64,000 nucleotides of DNA from Virgibacillus phasianinus (GTDB lineage Bacteria; Bacillota; Bacilli; Bacillales; Amphibacillaceae). The notes beneath the pieces are model-generated. The model did not search any database. It was not told the DNA's origin and saw only the letters and a list, made by a program, of their open reading frames with translations. The stretch is from NCBI RefSeq assembly GCF_002216775.1, contig NZ_CP022315.1, forward strand, positions 2,914,001 to 2,978,000, read 5' to 3'. Position numbers and translations under genes: made by a program. Numbering within the stretch: position 1 is the first letter of the stretch; each line of letters begins with the position of its first letter. This document shows positions 35,797-45,249 of the stretch, piece after piece.

Positions 35797-35840
35797 CACA
35801 AGATATAGTATTTTTTATAAAACGCGTTACTATATATTGT
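35797..35840. promoter_or_regulatory. Two NrdR boxes in the nrdJ promoter
   Basis: ACAAGATATAGT (35798-35809) and ACTATATATTGT (35829-35840) match the palindromic NrdR consensus (ACACWATATAWWGTGT type) and start 31 bp apart, three helical turns. Tandem boxes in phase are the known NrdR arrangement. They overlap the start region downstream of the -10, which implies repression when dATP is plentiful. The remaining gap 35522-35767 shows nothing else. Confidence 0.72.
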
Positions 35841-35899
35841 TATTTTTAAACAGGAATGATAAAGTAAGAGATAGAAATTATATAGAGGGAGTGATGACA

Positions 35900-38464
35900 T
35901 TGTCGATTGCTGTTGAAGAGAGCAAAACGATTGACGTTATCCAGTTAAACAAAGATATTGAATCATTTCAACAGGTGCATCCAATAACCGATGATATGAA
36001 ATTAACCCATAAAGGTGTATCGCGGCTGGTAATGCTGGATCGATATGCTTTTAAGGATACAGAGAAAAAAACATTAAAAGATGGAGATTTTGTGGTATTA
36101 ACCGTAAAGGCAGATCCAAAGTTTCCTGCACGCGGCTTGGGATTTGTGAAGTCAATTAATTGGGAAGAAAAGTTTGCTGATATTCAAGTGGATCAGGAGT
36201 TTGTCTCCGTATTGGATAATGAAGCGGAAGCGAAAACAGGGGTTGTGAAACGACCACTCGATGTAATTGATAAGCCACTTGAAATTTATTATGAACAAAT
36301 CGCCAGACGTAATGCAACAGGCTTATCAAATGTAGAGCAAACACAGGAAAAACAGCAGGAATGGTTTGATAAATTTAATCATGAACTAGCCAATTTAAAT
36401 TTTATTCCTGCCGGACGAGTATTATATGGTGCCGGAGCTGAAACAGACGTAACGTACTTTAACTGTTACGTGATGCCATATATAAAGGATTCACGCGAGG
36501 GTATCTCAGATCATCGAAAACAAGTGATGGAAATCATGTCACGAGGCGGTGGAGTAGGGACGAATGGATCGACTCTACGACCGCGAAATACATTAGCAAG
36601 AGGCGTTAACGGAAAGTCATCCGGATCGGTTTCCTGGTTAGATGACATTGCGAAACTCACACATTTAGTTGAGCAAGGCGGATCAAGGCGTGGTGCTCAA
36701 ATGATAATGTTAGTAGATTCTCACCCTGACATTATCGAATTTATTATTTCAAAAATGCAGAATCCAAGAATTCTACGTTACTTAATCGAGAACACGGAAG
36801 ATGAACAAATTAAACAACTTGCACAAGAGAAACTGAAATTCACCCCGTTAACCGAAACGGAAAAAGATCTCTACCAGGGAATTGTAAACTATCAAAGCAT
36901 TCCTGGACTTGGTGGATTTACAAACGATGCTATAAAAGAGGCAAAAGAAAAATCAAATACTGGCGGAACGTATTCTGTGCATAATTCGGAATTTCTGACC
37001 GGTGCCAACATCTCCATTTGTTTAACCAAAGAATTGATGGCGGCCATTGACAATGATGAGATGTATGCACTGCGTTTTCCTGATGTTGAGAATTACACTG
37101 AACAGCAAATGAAAGAATACAACGAGAATTGGCATGAAGTCGGAGATGTGCGTAAATGGGAAGAAATGGGATATGGCGTACGTGTATACCGCCGTATTAA
37201 AGCAAAAGAACTATGGAACCTCATTAATGTATGTGCGACATATTCAGCGGAGCCTGGAATTTTCTTCATCGATAATGCAAATGAGAAAACAAATGCAAAA
37301 GCATATGGAGATCAGGTAGTGGCAACAAATCCGTGTGGTGAACAACCGCTAGCACCATATTCTGTCTGTAATTTAGCAGCAGTAAACTTGTCGGAGATGG
37401 CTAATCGTCAAACTAAATCAATTAACTTTGAAAAGTTGAAACAAACAGTACGTACCGGTGTAAGGATGCAGGATAATGTGATTGATGCTACACCATATTT
37501 CTTAGCAGAAAATAAGAAACAGGCATTAGGGGAACGTCGTGTCGGTCTAGGTGTGATGGGGCTGCATGATTTGTTAATCTATTGTGAAACTGAGTATGGT
37601 TCGGCTGCAGGAAATGAGTTAGTGGATCAGATTTTTGAGACCATTTCAACAACCGCTTATCGTACATCGATAGAATTAGCTAAAGAAAAAGGAAGCTTTC
37701 CGTTTCTTATTGGGGAATCTGATACAGAAACATTATCATTAAGAAAAGCATTTATTAGCACAGGTTACATGAAGGGAATGCCAGAAGATATAAGGGAAGA
37801 TATTCTTAAGTATGGAATTCGTAACTCTCACCTCTTAACTGTTGCACCTACTGGGTCAACCGGGACAATGGTCGGCGTTAGTACAGGATTAGAGCCTTAC
37901 TTCTCATTCACTTATTATAGAAGTGGCAGACTTGGTAAATTTATCGAAGTGAAAGCAGATATCGTTGAAAAGTATCTGGAAAATAACCCTGGACAAGATC
38001 CAGATAACTTACCACATTGGTTTATTACAGCAATGGAATTGGCACCGGAAGCCCATGCCGATACACAATGTGTAATCCAGCGCTGGGTAGATAGTTCCAT
38101 TTCAAAAACGGTAAACGCTCCGAAAGGATATACGGTCAACCAAGTGGAAAATGTGTATCGCAGGTTGTACAATGGTGGGGCGAAAGGCGGAACGGTTTAC
38201 GTTGATGGAAGCCGTGACTCTCAGGTGCTAACACTAAAGGCAGAAGAAAATACATTTAGTGATAATAGTACCAATACAGTTGTCACACCAACGAAACCAA
38301 AAGTAGTATTGGTCGATACCGTCCATGAGTTGGACAAAACGAATGTTACCATTGGCTCCGAGGTAGGAGATACCTGTCCTGTATGCCGAAAAGGCAGTGT
38401 AGAGGACATGGGTGGATGTAATACATGCACAAACTGTGGTGCACAATTAAAATGTGGTTTGTAA
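35900..38464 (+). CDS. nrdJ: Class II (adenosylcobalamin-dependent) ribonucleotide reductase
   Basis: Reduces ribonucleotides to deoxyribonucleotides using vitamin B12, with or without oxygen. About 854 residues. C189 (FNCYV) and C479 in NPCGEQPL are active-site cysteines; the C-terminal tail carries CPVC, CNTC and CGAQLKC cysteines for re-reduction. TTG 35900 is preferred over ATG 35894 because GGAG (35888-35891) is eight bases away from the TTG; both are in frame. The longer frame to 35768 covers the promoter. Not in this place in Bacillus subtilis, which suggests insertion. Confidence 0.93.
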   Translation: MSIAVEESKTIDVIQLNKDIESFQQVHPITDDMKLTHKGVSRLVMLDRYAFKDTEKKTLKDGDFVVLTVKADPKFPARGLGFVKSINWEEKFADIQVDQEFVSVLDNEAEAKTGVVKRPLDVIDKPLEIYYEQIARRNATGLSNVEQTQEKQQEWFDKFNHELANLNFIPAGRVLYGAGAETDVTYFNCYVMPYIKDSREGISDHRKQVMEIMSRGGGVGTNGSTLRPRNTLARGVNGKSSGSVSWLDDIAKLTHLVEQGGSRRGAQMIMLVDSHPDIIEFIISKMQNPRILRYLIENTEDEQIKQLAQEKLKFTPLTETEKDLYQGIVNYQSIPGLGGFTNDAIKEAKEKSNTGGTYSVHNSEFLTGANISICLTKELMAAIDNDEMYALRFPDVENYTEQQMKEYNENWHEVGDVRKWEEMGYGVRVYRRIKAKELWNLINVCATYSAEPGIFFIDNANEKTNAKAYGDQVVATNPCGEQPLAPYSVCNLAAVNLSEMANRQTKSINFEKLKQTVRTGVRMQDNVIDATPYFLAENKKQALGERRVGLGVMGLHDLLIYCETEYGSAAGNELVDQIFETISTTAYRTSIELAKEKGSFPFLIGESDTETLSLRKAFISTGYMKGMPEDIREDILKYGIRNSHLLTVAPTGSTGTMVGVSTGLEPYFSFTYYRSGRLGKFIEVKADIVEKYLENNPGQDPDNLPHWFITAMELAPEAHADTQCVIQRWVDSSISKTVNAPKGYTVNQVENVYRRLYNGGAKGGTVYVDGSRDSQVLTLKAEENTFSDNSTNTVVTPTKPKVVLVDTVHELDKTNVTIGSEVGDTCPVCRKGSVEDMGGCNTCTNCGAQLKCGL

Positions 38465-38478
38465 GATGAATAGAGACG

Positions 38479-38516
38479 AAGGACCTGAATTCTTTTACGA
38501 ATTCGGGTCCTTTTTG
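38479..38516 (+). terminator. Terminator after nrdJ
   Basis: AAGGACCTGAATTC (38479-38492) pairs with GAATTCGGGTCCTT (38499-38512) around TTTTAC with one mismatch, then T5. Confidence 0.9.
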
Positions 38517-38633
38517 GGTGCGAAGTAACATCTTTTTCTGGTAACAACATTTTCCATATTGGTTCTGCTATGTTTTATCTCTGACTAAAAGGGAACATCC
38601 CAATTAGAGACGCAAACAAGGAGGATGTTATTT

Positions 38634-40178
38634 TTGGTATTACCATATACACACGAACCATTTACTGATTTTACTAATGAAGAAAATCGCAAAGCCTTTG
38701 AAGCGGCTCTAAAGCAGGTAGAAAGTGACTTTGGCAAAGAGTATGATCTCGTAATTGGTGGAAAACGGATAACCACTGACAAGAAAAATAAATCGATTAA
38801 CCCTTCAAATAAGGAACAGGTGGTTGGAGTGGTCTCACAAGCGGATCAGGAGTTAGTCGAAAAGGCGTTCCAATCCGCAAAAGAAGCTTTTAAAACATGG
38901 AGCAGATGGGATCCAAAAGTCCGGGCAGAAATTCTATTTAGAGCGGCTGCGATAGTTCGACGTCGCAAACATGAATTTTCCGCGACGATGGTCTATGAAG
39001 CAGGTAAACCTTGGGGACAAGCAGATGCAGATACAGCTGAGGGAATCGACTTTATGGAATATTACGGCCGTCACATGATTGAGCTTGCGCAGGGTAAGCC
39101 AGTAAACGACAGGCCAGGTGAAAATAATGAATACGTCTATCAGCCAACAGGTGTCGGTGTTACCATTCCACCTTGGAACTTTGCCTTTGCAATTATGTGT
39201 GGAACGACCGTGGCACCACTTGTAACAGGTAACACAGTATTGCAAAAACCGGCAGAAGATACACCTGTCGTTGCCGCAAAGCTTGTTGAAGTTCTTGAGG
39301 AAGCTGGCCTGCCAGACGGTGTACTGAACTTTGTACCAGGTGATCCTAGTGAAATTGGTGATTACCTCGTTGACCATCCCACGACGAAATTCGTTAATTT
39401 TACAGGTTCACGTGCAACAGGTACACGGATTTATGAAAAAGCTGCTAAGGTACAAGAAGGACAAAAACACCTCAAACATGTGGTCGTAGAAATGGGCGGA
39501 AAAGACACGATTATCGTTGACAAGAATGCTGATCTTGATCTTGCTGCAGATGCTATCGTTAACTCCGCATTTGGTTTCCAGGGTCAAAAATGTTCAGCTT
39601 GCTCACGGGCAGTAATTCATCAGGATGTTTATGATGAAGTGTTAGAAAAATCAATTGAGTTTACGAAAAAATTATCCGTCGGCAACCCGGTAAATGATAC
39701 GTATATGGGACCTGTCATCAACCAAAAGCAATTTGACAAAATCAGGGACTATATTGAAATTGGCCAAAAAGAAGGCAAGTTAAAAATAGGTGGAGAAATT
39801 GACGATACAAATGGTTATTTCATTCAGCCGACTATTTTTGCAGGACTTGATCCAGAGGCAAGAATTATGCAGGAAGAAATTTTCGGTCCTGTTGTTGGTT
39901 TTACGAAAGCAAAGGATTTTGATGAAATGCTAGACATAGCCAATAATACTGATTATGGTCTAACAGGTGCAGTTATTTCAAATAACAGAGAACATCTAAA
40001 CCGTGCCCGTACAGAATTTGATGTAGGAAATCTGTATTTTAACCGGGGCTGTACGGCAGCAATTGTGGGATACCACCCGTTCGGAGGATTTAAAATGTCA
40101 GGTACAGATGCAAAAGCCGGCGGTCCGGATTATCTGCAAAATTTTTTACAAGCAAAAACGATATCTGAGCAATTGTAA
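38634..40178 (+). CDS. rocA: 1-pyrroline-5-carboxylate dehydrogenase
   Basis: Oxidises pyrroline-5-carboxylate to glutamate with NAD, in proline and arginine breakdown. 514 residues from TTG 38634, nine bases after AGGAGG; ATG 38625 overlaps that ribosome site. Catalytic C320 (GQKCSACSR) and E286 (VVEMGGKD), with the PWNFAFAI motif typical of this aldehyde dehydrogenase. No proline dehydrogenase gene is adjacent. It stands alone between terminators. Confidence 0.93.
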   Translation: MVLPYTHEPFTDFTNEENRKAFEAALKQVESDFGKEYDLVIGGKRITTDKKNKSINPSNKEQVVGVVSQADQELVEKAFQSAKEAFKTWSRWDPKVRAEILFRAAAIVRRRKHEFSATMVYEAGKPWGQADADTAEGIDFMEYYGRHMIELAQGKPVNDRPGENNEYVYQPTGVGVTIPPWNFAFAIMCGTTVAPLVTGNTVLQKPAEDTPVVAAKLVEVLEEAGLPDGVLNFVPGDPSEIGDYLVDHPTTKFVNFTGSRATGTRIYEKAAKVQEGQKHLKHVVVEMGGKDTIIVDKNADLDLAADAIVNSAFGFQGQKCSACSRAVIHQDVYDEVLEKSIEFTKKLSVGNPVNDTYMGPVINQKQFDKIRDYIEIGQKEGKLKIGGEIDDTNGYFIQPTIFAGLDPEARIMQEEIFGPVVGFTKAKDFDEMLDIANNTDYGLTGAVISNNREHLNRARTEFDVGNLYFNRGCTAAIVGYHPFGGFKMSGTDAKAGGPDYLQNFLQAKTISEQL

Positions 40179-40193
40179 ACAAAAAGGTAAAAG

Positions 40194-40232
40194 AAAGGAA
40201 CTTTCCAGCAATGCTGGTTAGTTCCTTTTTTT
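40194..40232 (+). terminator. Terminator after rocA
   Basis: AAAGGAACT/AGTTCCTTT (40194-40202/40220-40228) with an inner CCAGC/GCTGG stem, followed by T7. Confidence 0.9.
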
Positions 40233-40325
40233 ACTATCACTTGTCTGCTATTGGCTGTTGATGTATGCTTTTTATAGAAACAAAGTTGCGCTGACTAAAA
40301 AATTATTCACTGAAAGAGGGATCAT

Positions 40326-40739
40326 ATGCCAACACCAAGTATGGAAGATTACATCGAACAAATTTATATTTTAATGGAATCAAAGGGATATGCACGAGTT
40401 TCGGATATTGCTGAACAGTTGATGGTACACCCTTCATCCGTGACAAAGATGATCCAAAAGCTGGACAAAGATGAGTATGTGAATTATGAGAAATATCGCG
40501 GATTTATCCTCACTTCGAAAGGCAAAAAAATTGGAGAGAGGCTTGTTTTCCGTCACGAACTCTTAGAACAGTTCCTTACGATAATTGGTGTTGATAACGA
40601 TAAGATTTATGACGATGTTGAAGGAATTGAACATCATTTAAGCTGGAATTCAATTGATCGAATCGGTGGATTGGTAAGTTATTTCAATGCGGACAAAACC
40701 AGGATTGAAGATTTAAGAAAAATGGACAACGAAAATTAA
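40326..40739 (+). CDS. mntR: Manganese-dependent transcriptional regulator MntR
   Basis: DtxR-family repressor of Mn uptake, 137 residues: N-terminal winged helix ([21 protein letters not shown]) and C-terminal dimerisation domain. All MntR metal ligands are present: D8, E11, H77, E99, E102, H103. Same place as in Bacillus subtilis, before the patatin gene. No mntH/mntABC in the window. Confidence 0.95.
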   Translation: MPTPSMEDYIEQIYILMESKGYARVSDIAEQLMVHPSSVTKMIQKLDKDEYVNYEKYRGFILTSKGKKIGERLVFRHELLEQFLTIIGVDNDKIYDDVEGIEHHLSWNSIDRIGGLVSYFNADKTRIEDLRKMDNEN

Positions 40740-40815
40740 AAATGTATTTGTCCACCGTTCTAATTCACTATTTTTTTGCTTAAATATGTAACAAGACATC
40801 ATAAGGAGTTGACCA

Positions 40816-41703
40816 ATGAAAATAGACGTAGTGTTTTCAGGTGGTGGGGTGAAGTCTTTTGCATTTTTGGGTGCCTTAGAAAGTATGAAGGCTCATAATC
40901 TCGAATTGGAACGAGTTGCGGGAACATCCGCGGGGTCCATTATAGCTGGTTTACTTGCTGTTGGTTATTCACCAGGCGAATTAGATGAAATGATGAAGAA
41001 ATTAGATCTGCGTGAGTTTCTTGATCCCCCTTTAATCAGCAAGTTACTCCCATTAAGTAAATGGTTTTATTTATATTTTAAAATGGGGATCTATAAGGGG
41101 GATTGTCTGGAAGAATGGTTGTACAATTGTCTGGCTGAAAGGAATGTGTACACGTTTCGTGATTTAAAACCAGGTTATTTAAAAATAGTTGTAAGTGATC
41201 TTTCTTTAGGGAAATTAGTTGTTATTCCAGACGATTTAGAACGTGTATATGGGCTTGATCCGAATCATTTCCTAATAGCAAAGGCGATAAGAATGAGTGC
41301 GGGTTATCCATATTTTTTTATGCCCAAGAAAATATCAGGTAAAACATCAAGAAGAAGTGTTATCGTTGATGGCGGCTTATTAAGCAATTACCCATTATGG
41401 GTTTTTGATAAGCCAAATGAACGAAATTTACGACCCGTTTTAGGGATTAAACTGAGTGATGATATTGAAAATACGGATCCAAAAAAAATAAAGAATGTCG
41501 TGGATCTGTCACAAGCACTTTTCAAAACAATGAAACAGGCACATGACATAAGATATATATCTACTTCTCATCAAAAAAATACGATTTTTATCCCGATAAA
41601 ACGAGTGGACACAACAAATTTTCGAATTGAAGATAAAGTGAAAAAGCAACTAATCGAATTGGGGAAAGAGAGTGCTGATGTTTTCTTAACAAGCTGGCCA
41701 TAA
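40816..41703 (+). CDS. yqhO: Patatin-like phospholipase (YqhO)
   Basis: 295 residues with the patatin oxyanion motif GGGVKS, nucleophile S38 in GTSAG and catalytic D185 in DGGLLSNYP, a Ser-Asp dyad lipid acyl hydrolase. Cytoplasmic, no signal peptide. AAGGAG ribosome site. In the conserved mntR-yqhO-yqhP order. Confidence 0.9.
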   Translation: MKIDVVFSGGGVKSFAFLGALESMKAHNLELERVAGTSAGSIIAGLLAVGYSPGELDEMMKKLDLREFLDPPLISKLLPLSKWFYLYFKMGIYKGDCLEEWLYNCLAERNVYTFRDLKPGYLKIVVSDLSLGKLVVIPDDLERVYGLDPNHFLIAKAIRMSAGYPYFFMPKKISGKTSRRSVIVDGGLLSNYPLWVFDKPNERNLRPVLGIKLSDDIENTDPKKIKNVVDLSQALFKTMKQAHDIRYISTSHQKNTIFIPIKRVDTTNFRIEDKVKKQLIELGKESADVFLTSWP

Positions 41704-41720
41704 TCGTTTATAACAATAAG

Positions 41721-41754
41721 AAAAACGAGCTCAGTAAGTAGCTCGTTTTTTTCG
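41721..41754. terminator. Bidirectional terminator between yqhO and yqhP
   Basis: AAAAACGAGCT (41721-41731) pairs with AGCTCGTTTTT (41740-41750). The yqhP stop codon is in the loop side of the stem. Confidence 0.88.
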
Positions 41755-42108
41755 TTTATGCTTATTGCCATCAATTACCCGAAGATGTGTTGCACGTTTA
41801 CTGGATTTCCTCTTTATGAGGGAAGCCGGTTTTTTCTTGTTTCCGGGAATTGAACTAAAAGTTTTATTGGCATATTTTGATTTCGACTGTTTAACCGCAC
41901 TTTTATATTTCTTCATATCATTGGAGGTTGCCCTTCTCCTGAAAAAGAAAACATAGATTACCGCAAAAATAGCTACACCAATTCCAAGCATGATCATTAT
42001 GTTTGTTAAAAAATTTACCGTATTGGTAAATAATTGTGTTACTAACCCTATAGCAGCAAGGCCCAGAATCACATAGAGAAATACAGAAAATTTATTACGA
42101 AACATCAT
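41731..42108 (-). CDS. yqhP: Membrane protein with basic tail (YqhP-like)
   Basis: 125 residues from ATG 42108, preceded by GAGAGGAGG. Two transmembrane helices (~8-27 and ~38-57) followed by a strongly basic, Lys/Arg/Ser-rich cytoplasmic tail that could bind nucleic acid or membrane. Opposite orientation to its neighbours, as in Bacillus subtilis. Function unknown. Confidence 0.75.
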   Translation of the reverse strand: MMFRNKFSVFLYVILGLAAIGLVTQLFTNTVNFLTNIMIMLGIGVAIFAVIYVFFFRRRATSNDMKKYKSAVKQSKSKYANKTFSSIPGNKKKPASLIKRKSSKRATHLRVIDGNKHKRKKRATY

Positions 42109-42438
42109 TTGTCCTCCTCTCAATTTTAACGGGCGAATTTATTTTCTATTAGTACTCATATACCACTTCTAACCGGTTTTATAGCATCATTTTCTACAAA
42201 AGTTGTAAAATATGGAGCAACTACTCTAGATTCTTTCCCTTTTCGCTCAAATTATTCAGGAACTATTATCTTTTATTTAAAAGAAAAGAATACACTTTTC
42301 CTAAATACTTCCATAACCTTATTTTACTAGAAACTTTCTCCTTTCACTAGCTATGAACATTCATTTTTATCAAATTTCTACTAATACACATGATAGGTTT
42401 AACGGAAATGGGTCATACTATTGATGGAGGTGTAGGAT
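42109..42438. other. Gene-free AT-rich gap
   Basis: 330 bases between the divergent yqhP and yqhR starts. Bacillus subtilis carries yqhQ here; no frame in this gap gives a recognisable remnant. I see only the two ribosome sites and no repeat, RNA or terminator. Confidence 0.5.
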
Positions 42439-42948
42439 ATGGCAAAAAGAGAGAAACTGGAACAAAATAATCGGGAAGAATCCCGTTCATTGCTGGCAAG
42501 ATCTTTATTAACGGGCTTTATTGGGGGGCTTATTGCGAGTATCCTTGGGCTCATTATGTATTACTTTAACTTTTCAAAGGTTGGACCAACATCTTACATA
42601 TTGCGGTCATGGCTTGAGGCTAAATGGACACATGAGTGGTTAGGTGATGTCATATCAATTGTACTGACGGGTGTGATTTCCATTGTTGTTGCATTAATAT
42701 ATTATGGGATATTTAAAAAAATGCATTCGATGTGGGTTGGCGCCGTGTTTGGCATTGTACTCTGGGGGATTTTATTTTATTTGCTGCAACCGATTTTTCC
42801 AAATATCCCGCCATTGACTGAGTTAAATAAAGACACGATTGTCTCCACTCTATGCCTCTTTATTTTATATGGCACCTTTATTGGATATTCTATTTCCTAT
42901 GATTATAATGATACAGTTGTACGCGGAAAACAATTGGATAATGGATAA
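42439..42948 (+). CDS. yqhR: YqhR family membrane protein
   Basis: 169 residues with four predicted transmembrane helices and a charged N-terminus. Family stretches FIGGLIASILGLIMYYFNFSKVGP and WVGAVFGIVLWGILFYLLQP. Ribosome site GGAGGTG. Lies directly before aroQ, as in Bacillus subtilis. Function unknown. Confidence 0.85.
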   Translation: MAKREKLEQNNREESRSLLARSLLTGFIGGLIASILGLIMYYFNFSKVGPTSYILRSWLEAKWTHEWLGDVISIVLTGVISIVVALIYYGIFKKMHSMWVGAVFGIVLWGILFYLLQPIFPNIPPLTELNKDTIVSTLCLFILYGTFIGYSISYDYNDTVVRGKQLDNG

Positions 42949-42977
42949 AAACAGCGCACGATTGTGGCTGTTTTTTT
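42947..42977 (+). terminator. Terminator after yqhR
   Basis: AAAAACAGC (42947-42955) pairs with GCTGTTTTT (42967-42975), followed by T; it overlaps the yqhR stop codon. Confidence 0.8.
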
Positions 42978-43058
42978 CTTTATCATTATTAATATTCCAT
43001 CGTTTATGATAAACTAAAAAAGTCTAATCATCACCAGGTATAAAGGGGTAAATTTCAT

Positions 43059-43490
43059 ATGAAGCGTCTTCTGCTAGTAAATGGTCCTAACCTAAATATG
43101 CTGGGCAATCGGGAAAATGATATATATGGTGATTTTACCCTAGCGGATATTGAGAAATCGTTGGAACTCTTTCTGAAGGATAAAGGGTATGATCTAGATT
43201 GTTTTCAATCGAATCATGAAGGAAAACTGATTGACAGGCTCCAGGAAGCAAACGGAAAATATACGGGCATTATTTTTAACCCGGCAGCATATACGCACAC
43301 AAGCATTGCTTTACGGGACACAATTAAGGCAATCGACACCAGAGTTATTGAGGTACATATATCGAATGTGCACAATCGCGAGGAATTCCGTCATCGTTCA
43401 CTGCTGGCACCTGTTTGTTATGGGCAAATTGTTGGGTTGGGATTTACGGGTTATAAACTTGCAGCAATAGCATTAATTGATAAAGAATAG
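43059..43490 (+). CDS. aroQ: 3-dehydroquinate dehydratase, type II
   Basis: Third step of the shikimate pathway. 143 residues with the type II motifs NGPNLNMLGNRE, FQSNHEGKLID, NPAAYTHTSIALRD and EVHISNVHNREEFRH. First gene of aroQ-pepQ-efp; pepQ starts 15 nt after its stop. Confidence 0.96.
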   Translation: MKRLLLVNGPNLNMLGNRENDIYGDFTLADIEKSLELFLKDKGYDLDCFQSNHEGKLIDRLQEANGKYTGIIFNPAAYTHTSIALRDTIKAIDTRVIEVHISNVHNREEFRHRSLLAPVCYGQIVGLGFTGYKLAAIALIDKE

Positions 43491-43505
43491 AAGGGAATGG
43501 GAAAA

Positions 43506-44567
43506 ATGGAGAAAATTGAAAAATTACGATCAGCGTTATCAACCGCTAATTTAGATGCACTTATTATTACAAATCCTTACAATAGAAGATACATAACTAA
43601 TTTTACCGGAACGGCCGGTGTGGCCATTGTCAGTATGTCTGACACACGCTTTATTACGGATTTCAGATATACAGAACAGGCGAACGAACAAGCAGTTGGA
43701 TTTACAATTGTTGAACATAAAAAAGGCATAGTTGAGGAAATTAATAAACAGTTAAATGAATTAAATGTTTCCCGTGTTGGTTTTGAAAAAGATGATCTGA
43801 CGTATGCGACGTACGAAATTTACAATAAAACGATTGATAAAGAATTGGTTCCAGTAAGCGGTATTATTGAAAAGCTCCGCTTAATCAAAACAAGTGATGA
43901 AATTTCAATTTTAAAAGATGCTGCGAAAATAGCGGATGATGCTTATGAGCATATCCAAGGTTTTATCAAACCAGGCGTAAAAGAGATAGATGTATCAAAT
44001 GAACTTGAATTTTTTATGCGTAAGCAAGGGGCAACTTCATCAAGCTTCGATATTATCGTTGCTTCCGGCTACAGATCAGCATTGCCGCATGGTGTTGCAT
44101 CAGACAAAAAAATTGAAAGCGGGGAACTTGTGACATTAGATTACGGGGCGCTTTATAAAGGATATTGCTCTGATACAACCCGCACAATTGCTGTTGGTGA
44201 AATAAATGATGAATTAAGAAATATTTATGATACTGTACTTACTGCACAATTAAAGGGTGTGGAAGGAATTAAACCTGGTATCACTGGTGTCGAAGCAGAT
44301 GCGTTGACACGAGATTACATTACAGAAAAAGGCTATGGCGATTATTTTGGCCATTCAACAGGACATGGCGTTGGCCTGGAAGTTCATGAAGGCCCCAGCC
44401 TATCCTATAAGTATGAAGCTAAACTTGAAGCAGGAATGGTTGTTACCGTAGAACCAGGCATTTACGTACCGAATGTTGGAGGATGCCGAATTGAGGATGA
44501 TATTCTCGTGACAGAATCCGGATACGAGCGTTTAACAAATGCTACAAAGGAGCTTATTCAGTTATAA
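43506..44567 (+). CDS. yqhT: Xaa-Pro peptidase, M24 family (YqhT)
   Basis: A dinuclear metallopeptidase of 353 residues, with an N-terminal creatinase-like domain (~1-125) and a pita-bread catalytic domain. Metal ligands lie in LDYGALYKGYCSDTTRT (two Asp), HSTGHGVGLEVHEGP (His), VTVEPGIYV (Glu) and GCRIEDD (Glu). ATG 43506 is nine bases after AAGGGA. Conserved aroQ-yqhT-efp order. Confidence 0.93.
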   Translation: MEKIEKLRSALSTANLDALIITNPYNRRYITNFTGTAGVAIVSMSDTRFITDFRYTEQANEQAVGFTIVEHKKGIVEEINKQLNELNVSRVGFEKDDLTYATYEIYNKTIDKELVPVSGIIEKLRLIKTSDEISILKDAAKIADDAYEHIQGFIKPGVKEIDVSNELEFFMRKQGATSSSFDIIVASGYRSALPHGVASDKKIESGELVTLDYGALYKGYCSDTTRTIAVGEINDELRNIYDTVLTAQLKGVEGIKPGITGVEADALTRDYITEKGYGDYFGHSTGHGVGLEVHEGPSLSYKYEAKLEAGMVVTVEPGIYVPNVGGCRIEDDILVTESGYERLTNATKELIQL

Positions 44568-44598
44568 GCAACGGTTGTGAAAAAGGAGGATTCAGTAA

Positions 44599-45156
44599 AT
44601 GATTTCAGTAAATGATTTTAAAACAGGTTTGACAATAGAAGTGGACAATGATTTATGGCAGGTTATGGACTTTCAACATGTGAAGCCAGGAAAAGGTGCA
44701 GCATTTGTGCGCTCCAAATTGCGTAATTTGCGGAATGGAAATATTCAGGAAAAGACATTCCGTGGTGGAGAAAAGGTGGAAAAGGCGCATATTGAAAATA
44801 AAAAAATGCAGTACCTCTATGCATCTGGTGACGCACACACGTTCATGGATACAAACACGTATGAACAAATTGACTTACAAACCAATCAAATTGAAAATGA
44901 GTTAAAGTTTATTAAGGAAAATATGGAAGTAGCAGTTATTACCCATGACGAAGAGGTTCTTGGCGTTTCGCTTCCAAACAACGTAGAATTGCAAGTGACA
45001 GAAACAGAACCGGGAATTAAAGGTGACACAGCAAGCGGTGGTACAAAATCAGCGACACTTGAAACAGGGATTACTGTCCAGGTACCATTCTTCATTAATA
45101 ATGGGGACGTTTTGATTATCAGTACCTCAGATGGAAAATATGTATCAAGGGCATAA
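44599..45156 (+). CDS. efp: Elongation factor P
   Basis: Relieves ribosome stalling at polyproline stretches. 185 residues, three beta-barrel domains. The loop [10 protein letters not shown] carries K32, the residue modified in Bacillus. Strong AAAAGGAGG ribosome site. Last of the aroQ-yqhT-efp unit. Confidence 0.97.
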   Translation: MISVNDFKTGLTIEVDNDLWQVMDFQHVKPGKGAAFVRSKLRNLRNGNIQEKTFRGGEKVEKAHIENKKMQYLYASGDAHTFMDTNTYEQIDLQTNQIENELKFIKENMEVAVITHDEEVLGVSLPNNVELQVTETEPGIKGDTASGGTKSATLETGITVQVPFFINNGDVLIISTSDGKYVSRA

Positions 45157-45207
45157 CCAACATAAAAGGCGAAGTTATTCTAGTGTTTCGTTTTTAATTT
45201 TTCTAAC

Positions 45208-45242
45208 AAAAAGAGCATTCCGATTGGGATGCTCTTTTTTTG
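45208..45242. terminator. Bidirectional terminator after efp
   Basis: AAAAAGAGCATTCC (45208-45221) pairs with GGGATGCTCTTTTT (45226-45239). It serves efp and the converging lipoprotein gene. Confidence 0.9.
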
Positions 45243-45249
45243 TTTGCAT

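Noticed and set aside
35768-35893. N-terminal extension of the ribonucleotide reductase
   Set aside because: The open frame covers the promoter and NrdR boxes and has no ribosome site.
35522-35899. Cobalamin riboswitch upstream of nrdJ
   Set aside because: No B12-box-like GCCACTG motif or long folded leader; the start site is only about 100 nt from the gene and carries NrdR boxes.
42109-42438. Remnant of yqhQ
   Set aside because: No frame in the gap gives recognisable YqhQ peptides; the gap is AT-rich and uninformative.
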